Source: CAVUDO01 sp963740255
GTDB lineage: Bacteria; Actinomycetota; Actinomycetes; Mycobacteriales; Cryptosporangiaceae
Direction: 5' to 3'
Assembly: GCA_963740255.1 (NCBI GenBank)
Contig: CAVUDO010000002.1
Location: 868,001-932,000 of the forward strand
DNA: 64,000 bases
Shown here: in pieces, positions 1 through 9,141 of the stretch
How positions within the stretch are numbered: the first letter of the stretch is position 1
How the letters are laid out: each line of letters opens with the position of its first letter
The notes under the pieces: generated by a model
What the model saw: the letters and a program-made list of their open reading frames with translations, nothing else
The model's database searches: none
Told to the model about the DNA's origin: nothing
Made by a program: the position numbers and the translations under genes

Positions 1-189
1 ACCCTGACCCCGCCGCACGACACCGCGGCACCGCCGGCCGGCGAGCGGTGTGACCGGTGTGGCGCCGCCGCAAAGGTACGGGCCGTCCTCACCGACGGCG
101 CCGACCTCGTCTTCTGCGGGCACCACGGAAAGATGTACGCCGGCGACCTCGAGAAGATCGCGGTCCTGATCAAGTCCGACGCTGACTGA
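1..189 (+). CDS. DUF7455-type small zinc-ribbon protein (5' truncated)
   Basis: Only the last 62 codons are present; the frame is open from the first base of the window and ends with TGA at 187-189. The peptide has an N-terminal CDRCGAAAKVRA stretch and a later FCGHHGKMY stretch. These give a CxxC plus CxxH arrangement, the likely zinc ligands of the small DUF7455 proteins common in actinobacteria. No catalytic function is established for the family. The gene converges on the helicase that follows, and a strong hairpin lies about 20 bases after its stop. Its start and promoter are outside the window. Confidence 0.85.
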   Translation, partial: TLTPPHDTAAPPAGERCDRCGAAAKVRAVLTDGADLVFCGHHGKMYAGDLEKIAVLIKSDAD

Positions 190-207
190 CCCCTTCCGAA
201 ACCTCAC

Positions 208-239
208 CGTGGCCCCGACGCCTCCGCGTCGGGGCCACG
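208..239. terminator. Strong hairpin between convergent genes
   Basis: Bases 208-221 pair perfectly with 226-239 (14 bp, GC-rich) around a 4-base loop (CTCC). It lies 19 bases after the stop of the DUF7455 gene and before the end of the convergent helicase gene. There is no U-tract, which is usual for actinobacterial terminators. It could stop transcription from either side. Confidence 0.75.
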
Positions 240-393
240 TCACGTCTGGGCGCTGGTCCGGTCGGGACACGCCGCCGCGCCGGTCAGGGAGCCGGTGGGC
301 GCGCGAGGCCGGTCAGGAGAGCCGCGGTCAGGACGCGGAACCGGTCAGCGCACGAAGCGGGTCGGCGCGCGGAGCCGACGCTGGCGCCGTGAG

Positions 394-2175
394 TCACCAG
401 GTGCGCAGGGCCGCGATCCGCGCTTCCAGTTGCTCCACGGTGGCCTGGACGCTCGGCGGACCGCCGCAGAGCCGGCGCAGCTCGGCGTGGATCTGACCGT
501 GCGGGCGGTTGGTCCGGTGATGGTGCGCGGCCACCAGCGCGTTGAGCTGCCGGCGCAGTTCCGCGCGCCGCTGGAACATGGAACTGGCGACGGGGGCGTC
601 CTGGTCCGCCTGACCGGCGTGTCGTTGCGCGGCGACCTGGTCGGCCTGGCGTTTGGACAGCAGCAGCGACACCTGCTCGGGCGTCAGCAGCCCGGGCAGG
701 CCGAGATACTCCTCCTCCTCGGCACTACCGGGGCCGGCCCCCGTGCCGAACGACGCGCCGTCGTAGATCACCTGGTCGAGGTGGGCCGAGGCGCCGAGCG
801 CGAGGAACTTCGGCGTGTCGTCGGTGTCCTCGTCGGCGCTGCGGTTGGCCGCGGCCAGGGCGTCGTCGTCGAGGAACTGCTCTCGGTGGGGCCGGTCCAG
901 CACGTGGTCGCGCTCGGCCTCCATCTCGGCGGCCAGCAGGAGCAGGCTCGGCACGCTCGGCACGAACACCGACGCGATCTCCCCCGGCTGCCGGGCTCGC
1001 ACGAAACGACCGATGGCCTGGGCGAAGTAGAGCGGGGTGTTCACGCTCGTCGCGTACACGCCGACTGCCAGCCGCGGGATGTCCACGCCCTCGCTGACCA
1101 TCCGAACGGCGACCATCCAACGGTCGGGCGACTGCGTGAACCGTCCGATCTTGCGGCTGGCCGTGGTGTCGTCGGAGAGCACCACGACCGGCGTGGTGCC
1201 CGTGATGCCCGCAAGCAGCTTCGCGTACGCCTTCGCGGCCGCGTGGTCGCTGGCGATGACCAGGCCGGCCGCGTCGGGCATCCCGGCGTTGCGGACCACG
1301 GTGAGCCGGGCGTCGGCGGCCCGCAGCACCTGCGGCATCCAGTCGCCCTTGGCGTCCAGCGCCGTGCGCCAGGCCTGGGCGGTCTGCTGCTGGGTCAACG
1401 GCTCCCCGAGCCGTGCGGACAACTCCTCGCCGGCGCTGGTGCGCCACCGGGTCTCGCCCGAGTAGGCCAGGAACATCACCGGGCGCACGACCCGGTCGCG
1501 CAGCGCGTCGGCGTAGCCGTACGAGGAGTCCGCGCGGGACCGGGTGAGCCCGGCGGCATCCCGTTCGTAGGTGACGAACGGGATCGGGTTGGCGTCCGAA
1601 CGGAACGGAGTACCGGTGAGCCCGAGCCGCCGGGTGGCCGGTTCGAACGCCTGCCGGACGCCGTCGCCCCAGCTGCGGGTGTCGCCAGCGTGGTGGATCT
1701 CGTCCAGGATCACCAGCGTCCGCCGGGCTGACACCCGGCGCTGGTGCACCGCCGGGTAGAGGCCCACCTGGGCGTAGGTGCAGACCACGCCCTGGAAATC
1801 GGCCGAGGTGAGGCCGGCCGAGGAGAAGGTCGGGTCGAGCTGGATGCCGAACCCCGCGGCCGCCTGGGCCCACTGCGTCTTCAGGTGCTCGGTCGGGGCG
1901 ACCACGGTGACCTGCTCCACGGCCCGGTCGGCGAGCAGCTCGGCCGCGATCCGCAGGGCGAACGTGGTCTTGCCGGCACCGGGCGTGGCCACCGCGAGGA
2001 AGTCCCGCGGGGCCCGCCGGAGGTACTCCACCAGCGCCCGCCGCTGCCAGGCACGGAGCGGGCGGCCAGGATCACCCCCGCCTGAAACCCCCCGGCCGGA
2101 CTCGCCCAGCGCCGGATCGCGGTGGTACCCCCCGGCCGGGTCGCGAACGGGCTCGGAGACCGACGGCGAGGCCAT
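394..2175 (-). CDS. DEAD/DEAH-box (superfamily 2) helicase
   Basis: A 593-residue SF2 helicase. Visible motifs in order are Walker A (TPGAGKTT, near residue 60), motif Ia/Ib region, motif II as DEIH, motif III as TGTPFRSD, and C-terminal motifs SEGVDIPRLAVG and QAIGRFVRAR with the motif VI arginines. This composition matches the UvrB/type-III-restriction-like actinobacterial helicases that sit beside DUF3039 genes; the substrate is not known. The frame is open further upstream, but I chose ATG at 2175 because GGAAGGAA stands just before it and the upstream translation is low-complexity Arg/Ala/Gly. It is transcribed away from DUF3039, with a 166-base gap. An ATP-dependent nucleic-acid remodelling role is inferred from the motifs only. 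Confidence 0.92.
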   Translation of the reverse strand: MASPSVSEPVRDPAGGYHRDPALGESGRGVSGGGDPGRPLRAWQRRALVEYLRRAPRDFLAVATPGAGKTTFALRIAAELLADRAVEQVTVVAPTEHLKTQWAQAAAGFGIQLDPTFSSAGLTSADFQGVVCTYAQVGLYPAVHQRRVSARRTLVILDEIHHAGDTRSWGDGVRQAFEPATRRLGLTGTPFRSDANPIPFVTYERDAAGLTRSRADSSYGYADALRDRVVRPVMFLAYSGETRWRTSAGEELSARLGEPLTQQQTAQAWRTALDAKGDWMPQVLRAADARLTVVRNAGMPDAAGLVIASDHAAAKAYAKLLAGITGTTPVVVLSDDTTASRKIGRFTQSPDRWMVAVRMVSEGVDIPRLAVGVYATSVNTPLYFAQAIGRFVRARQPGEIASVFVPSVPSLLLLAAEMEAERDHVLDRPHREQFLDDDALAAANRSADEDTDDTPKFLALGASAHLDQVIYDGASFGTGAGPGSAEEEEYLGLPGLLTPEQVSLLLSKRQADQVAAQRHAGQADQDAPVASSMFQRRAELRRQLNALVAAHHHRTNRPHGQIHAELRRLCGGPPSVQATVEQLEARIAALRTW

Positions 2176-2341
2176 GCGTTCCTTCCCGAGTCGGACACGG
2201 CCGGACGCCGCACGCGCACGGCATGCGCCGGAACCGGACACAGCGATGCCCCCGGACGAACCAGCCGCGCGAGGGCTCGGCCAGCCTAGCGCGGGCCGTC
2301 CGCGAGGGCGGGCCGACACCCCGGCTGGCACCCCGGCGCGG

Positions 2342-2569
2342 TCACTCGCCGGTCGGCAGCGACTCGTAGATCTCCTTGCACGCCGGACACACCGGCGAGC
2401 CGGGCTTCGGCGACTTGGTCACCGGGAAGACCTCGCCGCACAGCGCCTGCACCAGCGTGCCGAGCACAGCGCTCTCGGCGATCTTCTCCTTGCGGACGTA
2501 GTGGAAGACCTCCGGGCCGGTGTCGGCCTCGCGGACGTCCGGCCGCTCCAGGATCTCCGTCTCGCTCAC
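2342..2569 (-). CDS. DUF3039 domain-containing protein
   Basis: A 75-residue protein with GTG start at 2569, preceded by a GGGGTGG stretch. It matches the small DUF3039 family: an acidic N-terminus, a HYVRKEKI segment, a Cys in ALCGEVF and a C-terminal CPACKEIYESL. The spaced cysteines (one single, then a CPAC pair) suggest metal binding. The family is nearly restricted to actinobacteria and often lies next to a DEAD/DEAH helicase, as here, where both genes read in the same direction. A functional link to the helicase is plausible but only inferred from this adjacency. Confidence 0.9.
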   Translation of the reverse strand: MSETEILERPDVREADTGPEVFHYVRKEKIAESAVLGTLVQALCGEVFPVTKSPKPGSPVCPACKEIYESLPTGE

Positions 2570-2683
2570 GAGCCCACCCCGCTCCGCTCGACGGGCGCGT
2601 TCGCGTAGCTGCTGTGCTCGCCGGTTCGCTCGCTCACTGCGTCACTCCTGTCCGAGGGGAGACACCAGTGTGCCAAACCGGCC

Positions 2684-4096
2684 TCAGCTTCGCCCCGCCG
2701 CCGGCCAGGGACCGGGGAGGTAGGTCGGGCTGTAGCCGGTGTTGCTGCCGAAGGCCGCGGCGATCTGGGTCGGCGTCGGCTTCTGGCCGGTGCGGACCCA
2801 GCGGTCGAGCAACGCGATCGTCCCGGTCCGCTCCCCGGTGGTGAAGACGCAGTGCCCGGCACCGTAGGGCGCCGGCGCGGGGTACGTCTGCGGGGCGACG
2901 GTGAAGATCTGCGTCAGGTGGCCGGTGCGGCCGGCGCGCGCCACCCGGTCGGAGAACACCGTCTCGTTCTGCACCAGCACCAGCGGGTCCGCGGCGGTGT
3001 GCAGGGTGACCGTGGGGTCCTTCAGCTTGCCGGTCGGATTTCCGAGCGCGTCGGCCCCGGCACGGGCATCCTGGTCGGCGGCGACCCGCGGAGCGGCCGC
3101 GAGGGCGGCCAGCAGGCGGTCGGCACTCCCCGGGGACACCGCTTCCATCCGCTGCCGCTCGGTCGGGGACAGCCGGACCGCGTAGTCCGTCCCGACGTTG
3201 GTGGACGGGTTACCCGCCACCCGCTGTTCGATCTCGTACCGACCCGCGGTGGAGTAGGCGAGCCCGGTGAGCACCGCCTCCACGACGGCGGAGATCTGCG
3301 AACCGAACGTGGAACCGTCGTGGCTGGCCGTCTGGCCGGGCGCGTCGACCAGGGCGGCGATCAGCAGCAGCGCGGGGATGCCGTTCACCGGATCCTGGGT
3401 CGCGGCGAGAACCCGCTGGTACGCGCCCTGGAACGCGGCGACCGCCTCGCCGTGGCTCGCGTAGCCGGTGATCTTCATCTCCGGGTAGAGCAGTGCCTTC
3501 ACCGCCGCGGACAGGTCGAGGGCAATGTCGAGGTTCAGGGTCGTACCGGCCAGGACCCCGCACATGGGTGCGGCGCCTGCCACCCAATCCGGATGTTTCT
3601 CGGCGAACGTCTGCGTGACCAGGCCACCCAGGGAGTCGCCCCACACGTAGAACCGTTCGGGCTCGGCGACCTCCTTCTTGAAGAACTTGTACAGGTCTTC
3701 GTTGGCCCGCACACCGTCCTGCACCGCCCAGCCGTTGCGCGCGAACGCCGAACCGGCCAGGGCGTATCCGGCCCCGAGCAGCGCGTTGGCGACTTCCTCG
3801 GTGGGCGCCGCGACGGCGTGGGTCTCCGGCGCGGAGAAGTCCGGCGGGCTCGGCTCGGCCGCGCGGTAGCCGTGGGAGTAGAGCAGCAGCGTGCCGTTCC
3901 AGTTCTCCGGCAGCTTGATCTCGTACTTCGCGCCGCCGATCTCGCCCGTGCACGCGACCTCGTCGCAACCCGGGAGGGCGCGCGGACGGCTGGTGGTCTC
4001 GGCCGACGCGATGTGCACGGTGCCCGCGGTGAGGGCGACCAGGGCTAAGACGGTGACCAGAGCGAGGTTCAGGCGAGGGCGGTGGGTTCGAGGCAT
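2684..4096 (-). CDS. Secreted alpha/beta hydrolase, paralogue 1
   Basis: 470 residues, ATG at 4096. The N-terminus is a Sec signal peptide (basic RTHRPR start, Leu/Val/Ala core, AxA-like end) and there is no lipobox, so a released or wall-retained enzyme is likely. The nucleophile elbow is GDSLGG in VWGDSLGGLVTQ, and the candidate catalytic His lies in GAGHCVFTTGER near the C-terminus. Conserved Cys residues occur in CDEVACTGEIGG and APMCGVLAG. It is a tandem paralogue of the next gene (4284-5699) along almost its whole length, with an almost identical 80-bp block. The substrate is unknown; an esterase or lipase-like activity is the safest reading. The gene pair shares one direction with a 188-base gap. 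Confidence 0.85.
   Translation of the reverse strand: MPRTHRPRLNLALVTVLALVALTAGTVHIASAETTSRPRALPGCDEVACTGEIGGAKYEIKLPENWNGTLLLYSHGYRAAEPSPPDFSAPETHAVAAPTEEVANALLGAGYALAGSAFARNGWAVQDGVRANEDLYKFFKKEVAEPERFYVWGDSLGGLVTQTFAEKHPDWVAGAAPMCGVLAGTTLNLDIALDLSAAVKALLYPEMKITGYASHGEAVAAFQGAYQRVLAATQDPVNGIPALLLIAALVDAPGQTASHDGSTFGSQISAVVEAVLTGLAYSTAGRYEIEQRVAGNPSTNVGTDYAVRLSPTERQRMEAVSPGSADRLLAALAAAPRVAADQDARAGADALGNPTGKLKDPTVTLHTAADPLVLVQNETVFSDRVARAGRTGHLTQIFTVAPQTYPAPAPYGAGHCVFTTGERTGTIALLDRWVRTGQKPTPTQIAAAFGSNTGYSPTYLPGPWPAAGRS
2787..2866. repeat. 80-bp block repeated at 4387-4466 (79/80 identical)
   Basis: Bases 2787-2866 and 4387-4466 differ at one position (2846 G versus 4446 A on the + strand). 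The block lies in the 3' part of the two paralogous hydrolase genes and includes the codons around the catalytic-His GAGHC segment. The offset is exactly 1600 bases. Surrounding sequence is clearly more diverged, so recent gene conversion is likely. Confidence 0.8.
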
Positions 4097-4283
4097 GCGC
4101 GCCAGTATTGCAGGGTGCCGCAACGGCCCCGGGAGCTGCCATATCGACTCGGCCACCCGGCTGAGTCGCCGCAGTTCAGCGACGTGGTCGACGGCCATGC
4201 GACCCAGCGAGCCTGCCATCAGACCCGCGGCGCCTGCACGACCGCCTGGGACAAGGACAGACCCGGCTGTCGAGCCCTCCGGC

Positions 4284-5699
4284 TCACATGCGTCCGGTAG
4301 CGGGCCACGGGCCGGGTCGGTACGCCGGGCTGTAGCCGCCGTCGCCGCCCAGCGCCGCGGCGATGTCCGTCGGGTGCGGCATCCGTCCGGTGCGGACCCA
4401 GCGGTCGAGCAACGCGATCGTCCCGGTCCGCTCCCCGGTGGTGAAAACGCAGTGCCCGGCACCGTACGGCGCGGGCGCGGTGTAGGTCGCCGGTGCCACC
4501 GTGAAGATCTGGACCAGGTCGGTGGTGCGTCCCGGCGCCCGCGCCACCCGGTTGGCGAACACCGACTCGTTCTGCACCAGCACCAGCGGGTCGGCCGCGG
4601 TGTGCAGCGCGATCGTGGGGTCCTTGAGCGTGCCGGTGGGGTTGCCCAACGCGTCTGCCCGCTTCCGGGCCGACTGGTCGGCGTCGACCCGTGGGGCGGC
4701 CGCCAGGCTGGCCAGCAGGCGGTCGACGCTGCCCGCCGATACCGCCTCGATCCGCGCCCGCTCCCCCGGCGCGATTCTCGTGCCGTAGTCCGTACCGGCA
4801 TTCGTGGAGGGGTTTCCGCCCACCCGCTGCTCGATCTCGTACCGTCCGGCGGTGGAGTAGACCAGCCCGGTGAGCACCGCCTCGACGATCGCGGACACCT
4901 GCGACACCACGGTCGAGCCGTCGTATCGTGCCGTCTGCGCGGGTGCGTCGACCAGTGCGGCGATCAGCAGCAGGGCCGGGATGCCGTTCTTCAGGTCCTC
5001 GGTCGCGGCCAGAACCCGCTTCTGGGCTTCCTGGAAGGTGGCGACGGCCTCGGCGTGGCTGGCATAGCCGCTGACCTTCATCTCCGGGTAGAGCAGCGCC
5101 TTCACCGCCACGGACAGGTCGAGGGCGATATCGAGGTTCAGGTTCGTTCCGGCGAGCGCGCCGCACATCGGTGCCGCGCCGGCGACCCACTCCGGATGCT
5201 TCTCGGCCAACACCTGGGTGACCAGGCCACCCAGCGAATCGCCCCACACGTACACCCGGTCGGGCTTGCCAACCTTGCCCTTGAAGAAGGCGTACAGGTC
5301 CTCGCCCGCCCGGACGCCGTCCTGCACCGCCCAGCCGTTCCGGGCCCAGGACGAGCCGGCGAGAGCGTACCCGGCGGCGAGCAGCCGGGCGGCCACCTCG
5401 CCGGTCGGCGCCGAGGCGGGTTCGGTGTTCGGTGCGGCGAAGTCCGGTGGGCTCGGCTCGGCCTCCCGGTAGCCGTGGGAGTAGAGCAGCAGCGTGCCGT
5501 TCCAGGTGGTGGGCAGCTTGATCTCGTACCTCGCGCCGGCGATCTCGCCGGTGCAGGCCACCTTGTCGCAACCGGTGTACGGGAGCGTGCGACTGGTGGT
5601 CTCCGGCGACGGTGTCCTGGCGGTCGTGCAGCCCGTGAGGACGACCGTCGCGGTGACGGTGAGGACGACGGCGAGACGCGAGAACGTCGAGCGTGACAT
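4284..5699 (-). CDS. Secreted alpha/beta hydrolase lipoprotein, paralogue 2
   Basis: 471 residues, ATG at 5699. The signal peptide ends in a lipobox (VVLTGC), so the mature protein should be lipidated on Cys and held on the outer face of the membrane, unlike the lipobox-free paralogue downstream. The same landmarks are present: CDKVACTGEIAG near the mature N-terminus, the nucleophile elbow GDSLGG, APMCGALAG, and GAGHCVFTTGER with the candidate catalytic His. Length and domain order equal those of paralogue 1, so the pair arose by tandem duplication. The gene follows polA in the same direction with a 128-base gap. The substrate is not predictable from the sequence. Confidence 0.87.
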   Translation of the reverse strand: MSRSTFSRLAVVLTVTATVVLTGCTTARTPSPETTSRTLPYTGCDKVACTGEIAGARYEIKLPTTWNGTLLLYSHGYREAEPSPPDFAAPNTEPASAPTGEVAARLLAAGYALAGSSWARNGWAVQDGVRAGEDLYAFFKGKVGKPDRVYVWGDSLGGLVTQVLAEKHPEWVAGAAPMCGALAGTNLNLDIALDLSVAVKALLYPEMKVSGYASHAEAVATFQEAQKRVLAATEDLKNGIPALLLIAALVDAPAQTARYDGSTVVSQVSAIVEAVLTGLVYSTAGRYEIEQRVGGNPSTNAGTDYGTRIAPGERARIEAVSAGSVDRLLASLAAAPRVDADQSARKRADALGNPTGTLKDPTIALHTAADPLVLVQNESVFANRVARAPGRTTDLVQIFTVAPATYTAPAPYGAGHCVFTTGERTGTIALLDRWVRTGRMPHPTDIAAALGGDGGYSPAYRPGPWPATGRM

Positions 5700-5827
5700 G
5701 GCGTGCAGTGTCGCATGTGTTCGGCGCGTCCGGGCCGGAAGCCGGCCCCGTGTGGCCGCGGCGAATCAAACCTCGTCCGGCCGGACGGGACGCAGGAGTG
5801 CGCGGCGACGTGAGGCGTCCCCTGCGG

Positions 5828-8507
5828 TCAGTGCGCGGCGTCCTCCCAGGTGCGGCCGGCGCCGATCGACACGTCCAGCGGCACGTCCAGCGGGTAGGCC
5901 CCGCCCATCGCGCGCCGCACCACCTCCTCCAACGCCTCCCTTTCACCGGCCGCGACCTCGAAGACGAGTTCGTCGTGCACCTGGAGCAGCAACCGGGACC
6001 GCAGGCCGCCCGCGGCCAGGTCGCCGTGCACCCGGAGCATCGCGACCTTGATGATGTCGGCGGCCGAGCCCTGGATCGGCGCGTTCAGGGCCATCCGCTC
6101 GGCCATCTCCCGGCGCTGGCGGTTCTCGCTGGTGAGGTCGGGCAGGTAGCGGCGGCGGCCCAGGATCGTCTCGGTGTAACCGTCGGCGCGGGCCCGCTGG
6201 ACGACCTCCTGAAGGTAGTCGCGCACCCCCCCGAACCGCGCAAAGTACTCCCCCATCAGGCCGCGGGCCTCCTCGGGGGTGATCCCGAGCTGCTGGGACA
6301 GCCCGAAGGCGGACAGCCCGTAGGCAAGGCCGTAGTTCATCGCCTTGATCTTCCGCCGGTGCTCGGCGGTCACCTCGGAGCGGCCGACCGCGAAGACGCT
6401 GGCGGCCGTGACCGCGTGGAAGTCCTCCCCCGAGCCGAACGCCTCGATCAGCGACGCGTCCGCGGACAGGTGGGCCATGATCCGCATCTCGATCTGGCTG
6501 TAGTCGGCGGTGAGCAGACTCTCGTAGCCCTCGCCCACGACGAACGCCCGCCGGATCCGGCGGCCCTCCTCGGTGCGGATCGGGATGTTCTGCAGGTTGG
6601 GGTCGGTGGAGGAGAGCCGGCCGGTTGCGGCGATGGTCTGGTTGTAGGTGGTGTGGATCCGCCCGTCGTCGGCGACCGTCTTGAGCAGGCCGTCCACCGT
6701 GGTCTTGAGCTTCGCGACGTCGCGGTGGCGCAGCAGGTGCTCCAGCAGCGGGTGCGCGGTCTGGACGAACAGCCACTGCAGCGAGTCGGCGTCGGTGGTG
6801 AAGCCGGTCTTGATCCGCTTGGTCTTGGGCAGTGACAGTTCCTCGAACAGGAGACCCTGCAACTGCTTGGGCGAGCCGAGGTTGAACTCGCGCCCGACCA
6901 CCCCGTAGGCGGCCTGGGCCGCGGCCTTCACCTCGGCGGCGAAGTGGGACTCCAGCTGGGCGAGGTGTTCGGTGTCGGCCGCGACGCCCACCCGTTCCAT
7001 GTCGGCCAGCACGTGCAGCAGCGGCAGCTCGACCTCGGCCGACAGCGCGGTGCAGCCGCGGTCGACCAGCTCGCCGTCGAGGACGTCGGCGAGCTCGCGG
7101 GTGGCCGCCGCGCGGGCCATCAGCTGCTGCTTGGCGGCGTCGCTGTCCAGGTCGTCGAGGCGGAGCTGGCCGTTGTCGGGAAGGTCCGTGCTCAGCTCCC
7201 GGTGGAGCTGGCGCAGCGTGAGGTCGGCCAGGTCGTAGCTGCGCTGGTCGGGCCAGGCCAGGTAGGCCGAGACCGCGGTGTCGGCGGTGATGCCGTGTCG
7301 TCTCCCAGCCGCGGGCGGCCAACGCGAGCACGGGGCCCTTCCCGTCGTGTACCGCCTTGGCGCGCTCGGCGTCGGCCAGCCAGCCGGCGACCGCCGCGTC
7401 GGCGTCGACGTCCAACTCGCCGGGGTCGAACCACGCCGCGGCGCCGTCGGACGCGGCCACCGCCAGTGCCGTCACCATGCCGGTGCCGCGCCCCCAGCGA
7501 CCCTCGGCCGCGACCCCGACCCGCGCGCCGGCGGGCGCATGGACCTCCAGCCACGGCCCTACCCGGCCCGGGCCGAGCACCTCGCCGGCGAACTCGATTG
7601 CCGCATCAGCCTCAGGCTCGGCGGCCTCCAGGGTGGCGTAGAGCCGATCGCGCAGCACCCGGAACTCGAGCGTGTCGAACACCTGGTGCACCTGGTCGCG
7701 GTCCCACGACCGCCGCTTCAGGTCGTCGATGCCCAGCGGCAGCTCCAGGTCGCGGACCAGGCCGTTGAGCTGGTAGTTGCGCAGCACGTCGGCGAGGTGG
7801 ACGCGCAGGTTGTCGCCGGCCTTACCGGTGATCTTGTCGACGTGTTCGACCACGCCCTCCACCGAGCCGTAGCTGGTGATCCACTTCGCCGCGGTCTTCG
7901 GGCCGACGCCGGGCACGCCGAGCAGGTTGTCGCTGGTCTCCCCCACCAGGGCGGCGAGGTCGCGGTACCGCTCCGGCGGCACGCCGTAGCGCTCCATCAC
8001 GGCAGCCGGGTCGATCCGGGCCAGATCGGAGACGCCCTTGCGCGGGTAGAGCACCGTGCTGTGCGCGTCGACCAGCTGGAACCCGTCGCGGTCGCCGGTG
8101 CAGATCAGCACGTCCCAGCCGGCCGCGCGGGCCTGCGTGGCCAAGGTGGCGATCACGTCGTCGGCCTCGAACTCGTCCTTGGTGATCACCGGCACGTTCA
8201 GCGCGGCGAGCACCTCCTGGATCAGGCTGACCTGCCCCTTGAAGTCGGTCGGCGTCTCCGACCGGCCCGCCTTGTACTCGGCGTAGACCTCCGTGCGGAA
8301 GGAGGTGCGGGAGACGTCGAAGGCCACCCCGAGGTGGGTGGGCTGCTCGTCCCGCAGCACGTTGATCAGCATCGAGGTGAAGCCGTACACCGCGTTCGTG
8401 GGCTGGCCGGTGGTGGTGGAGAAGTTCTCCACCGGCAGGGCGAAGAACGCGCGGTAGGCCAGCGAGTGGCCGTCGAGCAGGAGCAGTCGGGGAGGCGAGG
8501 CGGTCAC
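5828..8507 (-). CDS. polA: DNA polymerase I, interrupted by an apparent frameshift
   Basis: Family A polymerase for Okazaki-fragment processing and repair. The first frame (8507 to about 7295) carries the 5'-3' nuclease domain, with LLLLDGHSLAYRAFF, EADDVIATLA and TGDRDGFQLV, and the H3TH region. The second frame (about 7294 to 5828) carries the polymerase core: motif A in TADYSQIEMR, the O-helix in RRKIKAMNYGLAYG and motif C in QVHDELVFEV. The two frames join at 7292-7301, where removing one base gives an uninterrupted family-like sequence (GWETTGITADTAVSAYLAW). Without that correction the polymerase half is out of frame. The start is probably GTG at 8507, immediately before the conserved N-terminus, although no clear ribosome site precedes it; the frame is open to 8597. 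A sequencing error is more likely than true loss. Confidence 0.88.
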
Positions 8508-8626
8508 GTCGGGAAGCCTAGTCGCGGGGTCCGACCAGACGCGGCCCAGCCGGCCGGGGGCCGTACGCTCGGTCACGGCGCCGCGAGCGGCGGGCAATCC
8601 ACCGGAGGAAGAGGCGAGGTACGTAC

Positions 8627-9094
8627 GTGAAGCAGCCGACCATGCCGGCGGCGGGGGAACTCGACCTCAGTGACCCCTCGACGCAGGCGACGGCGATTGC
8701 CAGCCTGAACGAGCACCGCGGCGAGCTGAACACCGCGCTCGACATCACGTTCACCGAGGTCACGCCGGGTCGGCTGGTCGCCACGATGCCGGTGGCCGGC
8801 GCCCGGCAGCCCTTCGGCCTGCTGCACGGCGGAGCCTCGTGCGCGCTCGCCGAGACCCTCGGTTCGGTCGCGGCCAACCTGCACGGCGGCGGCGAGAAGG
8901 TCGCGTTGGGCATCGACATCAGCGCCACCCATCACCGCGCCGCCAGGGATGGCCTGGTCACAGGCGTCTGCACCCCCCTCTTCGAGGGCCGGAGCACAGC
9001 CACCTACCAGATCCAGGTGTGGGACGAGCAGGACCGCCTGCTGTGCACCGCCCGGATCACCTGTCAGCTTCGCCCCGCCCGCCGCGACGGCTGA
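8627..9094 (+). CDS. Hotdog-fold PaaI-type thioesterase
   Basis: 155 residues, GTG at 8627 with a GAGGAAGAGG purine stretch about 10 bases upstream; ATG at 8642 is an alternative. The single hotdog domain has the PaaI/YbgC-type signature RQPFGLLHGGASCALAETLGS, in which the His-Gly-Gly and the following acidic residue form the active site. It then has GIDISATHHRAARDG and a C-terminal beta strand ending in LCTARITCQL. Members hydrolyse aryl- or hydroxybenzoyl-CoA thioesters; in actinobacteria such genes are often annotated as 1,4-dihydroxy-2-naphthoyl-CoA hydrolase-like. It is divergent from polA and convergent with the amino acid transporter, so the context does not identify the substrate. Confidence 0.88.
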   Translation: MKQPTMPAAGELDLSDPSTQATAIASLNEHRGELNTALDITFTEVTPGRLVATMPVAGARQPFGLLHGGASCALAETLGSVAANLHGGGEKVALGIDISATHHRAARDGLVTGVCTPLFEGRSTATYQIQVWDEQDRLLCTARITCQLRPARRDG

Positions 9095-9141
9095 CCACAC
9101 TCCGGCTGCGGCCGGCAACGCCCGGCTCGGCTGGCGGTTCG

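Noticed and set aside
9095..9141. Terminator between the thioesterase and amino acid transporter genes
   Set aside because: Only a 5-bp stem (GCCGG/CCGGC) can be drawn, too weak to call.
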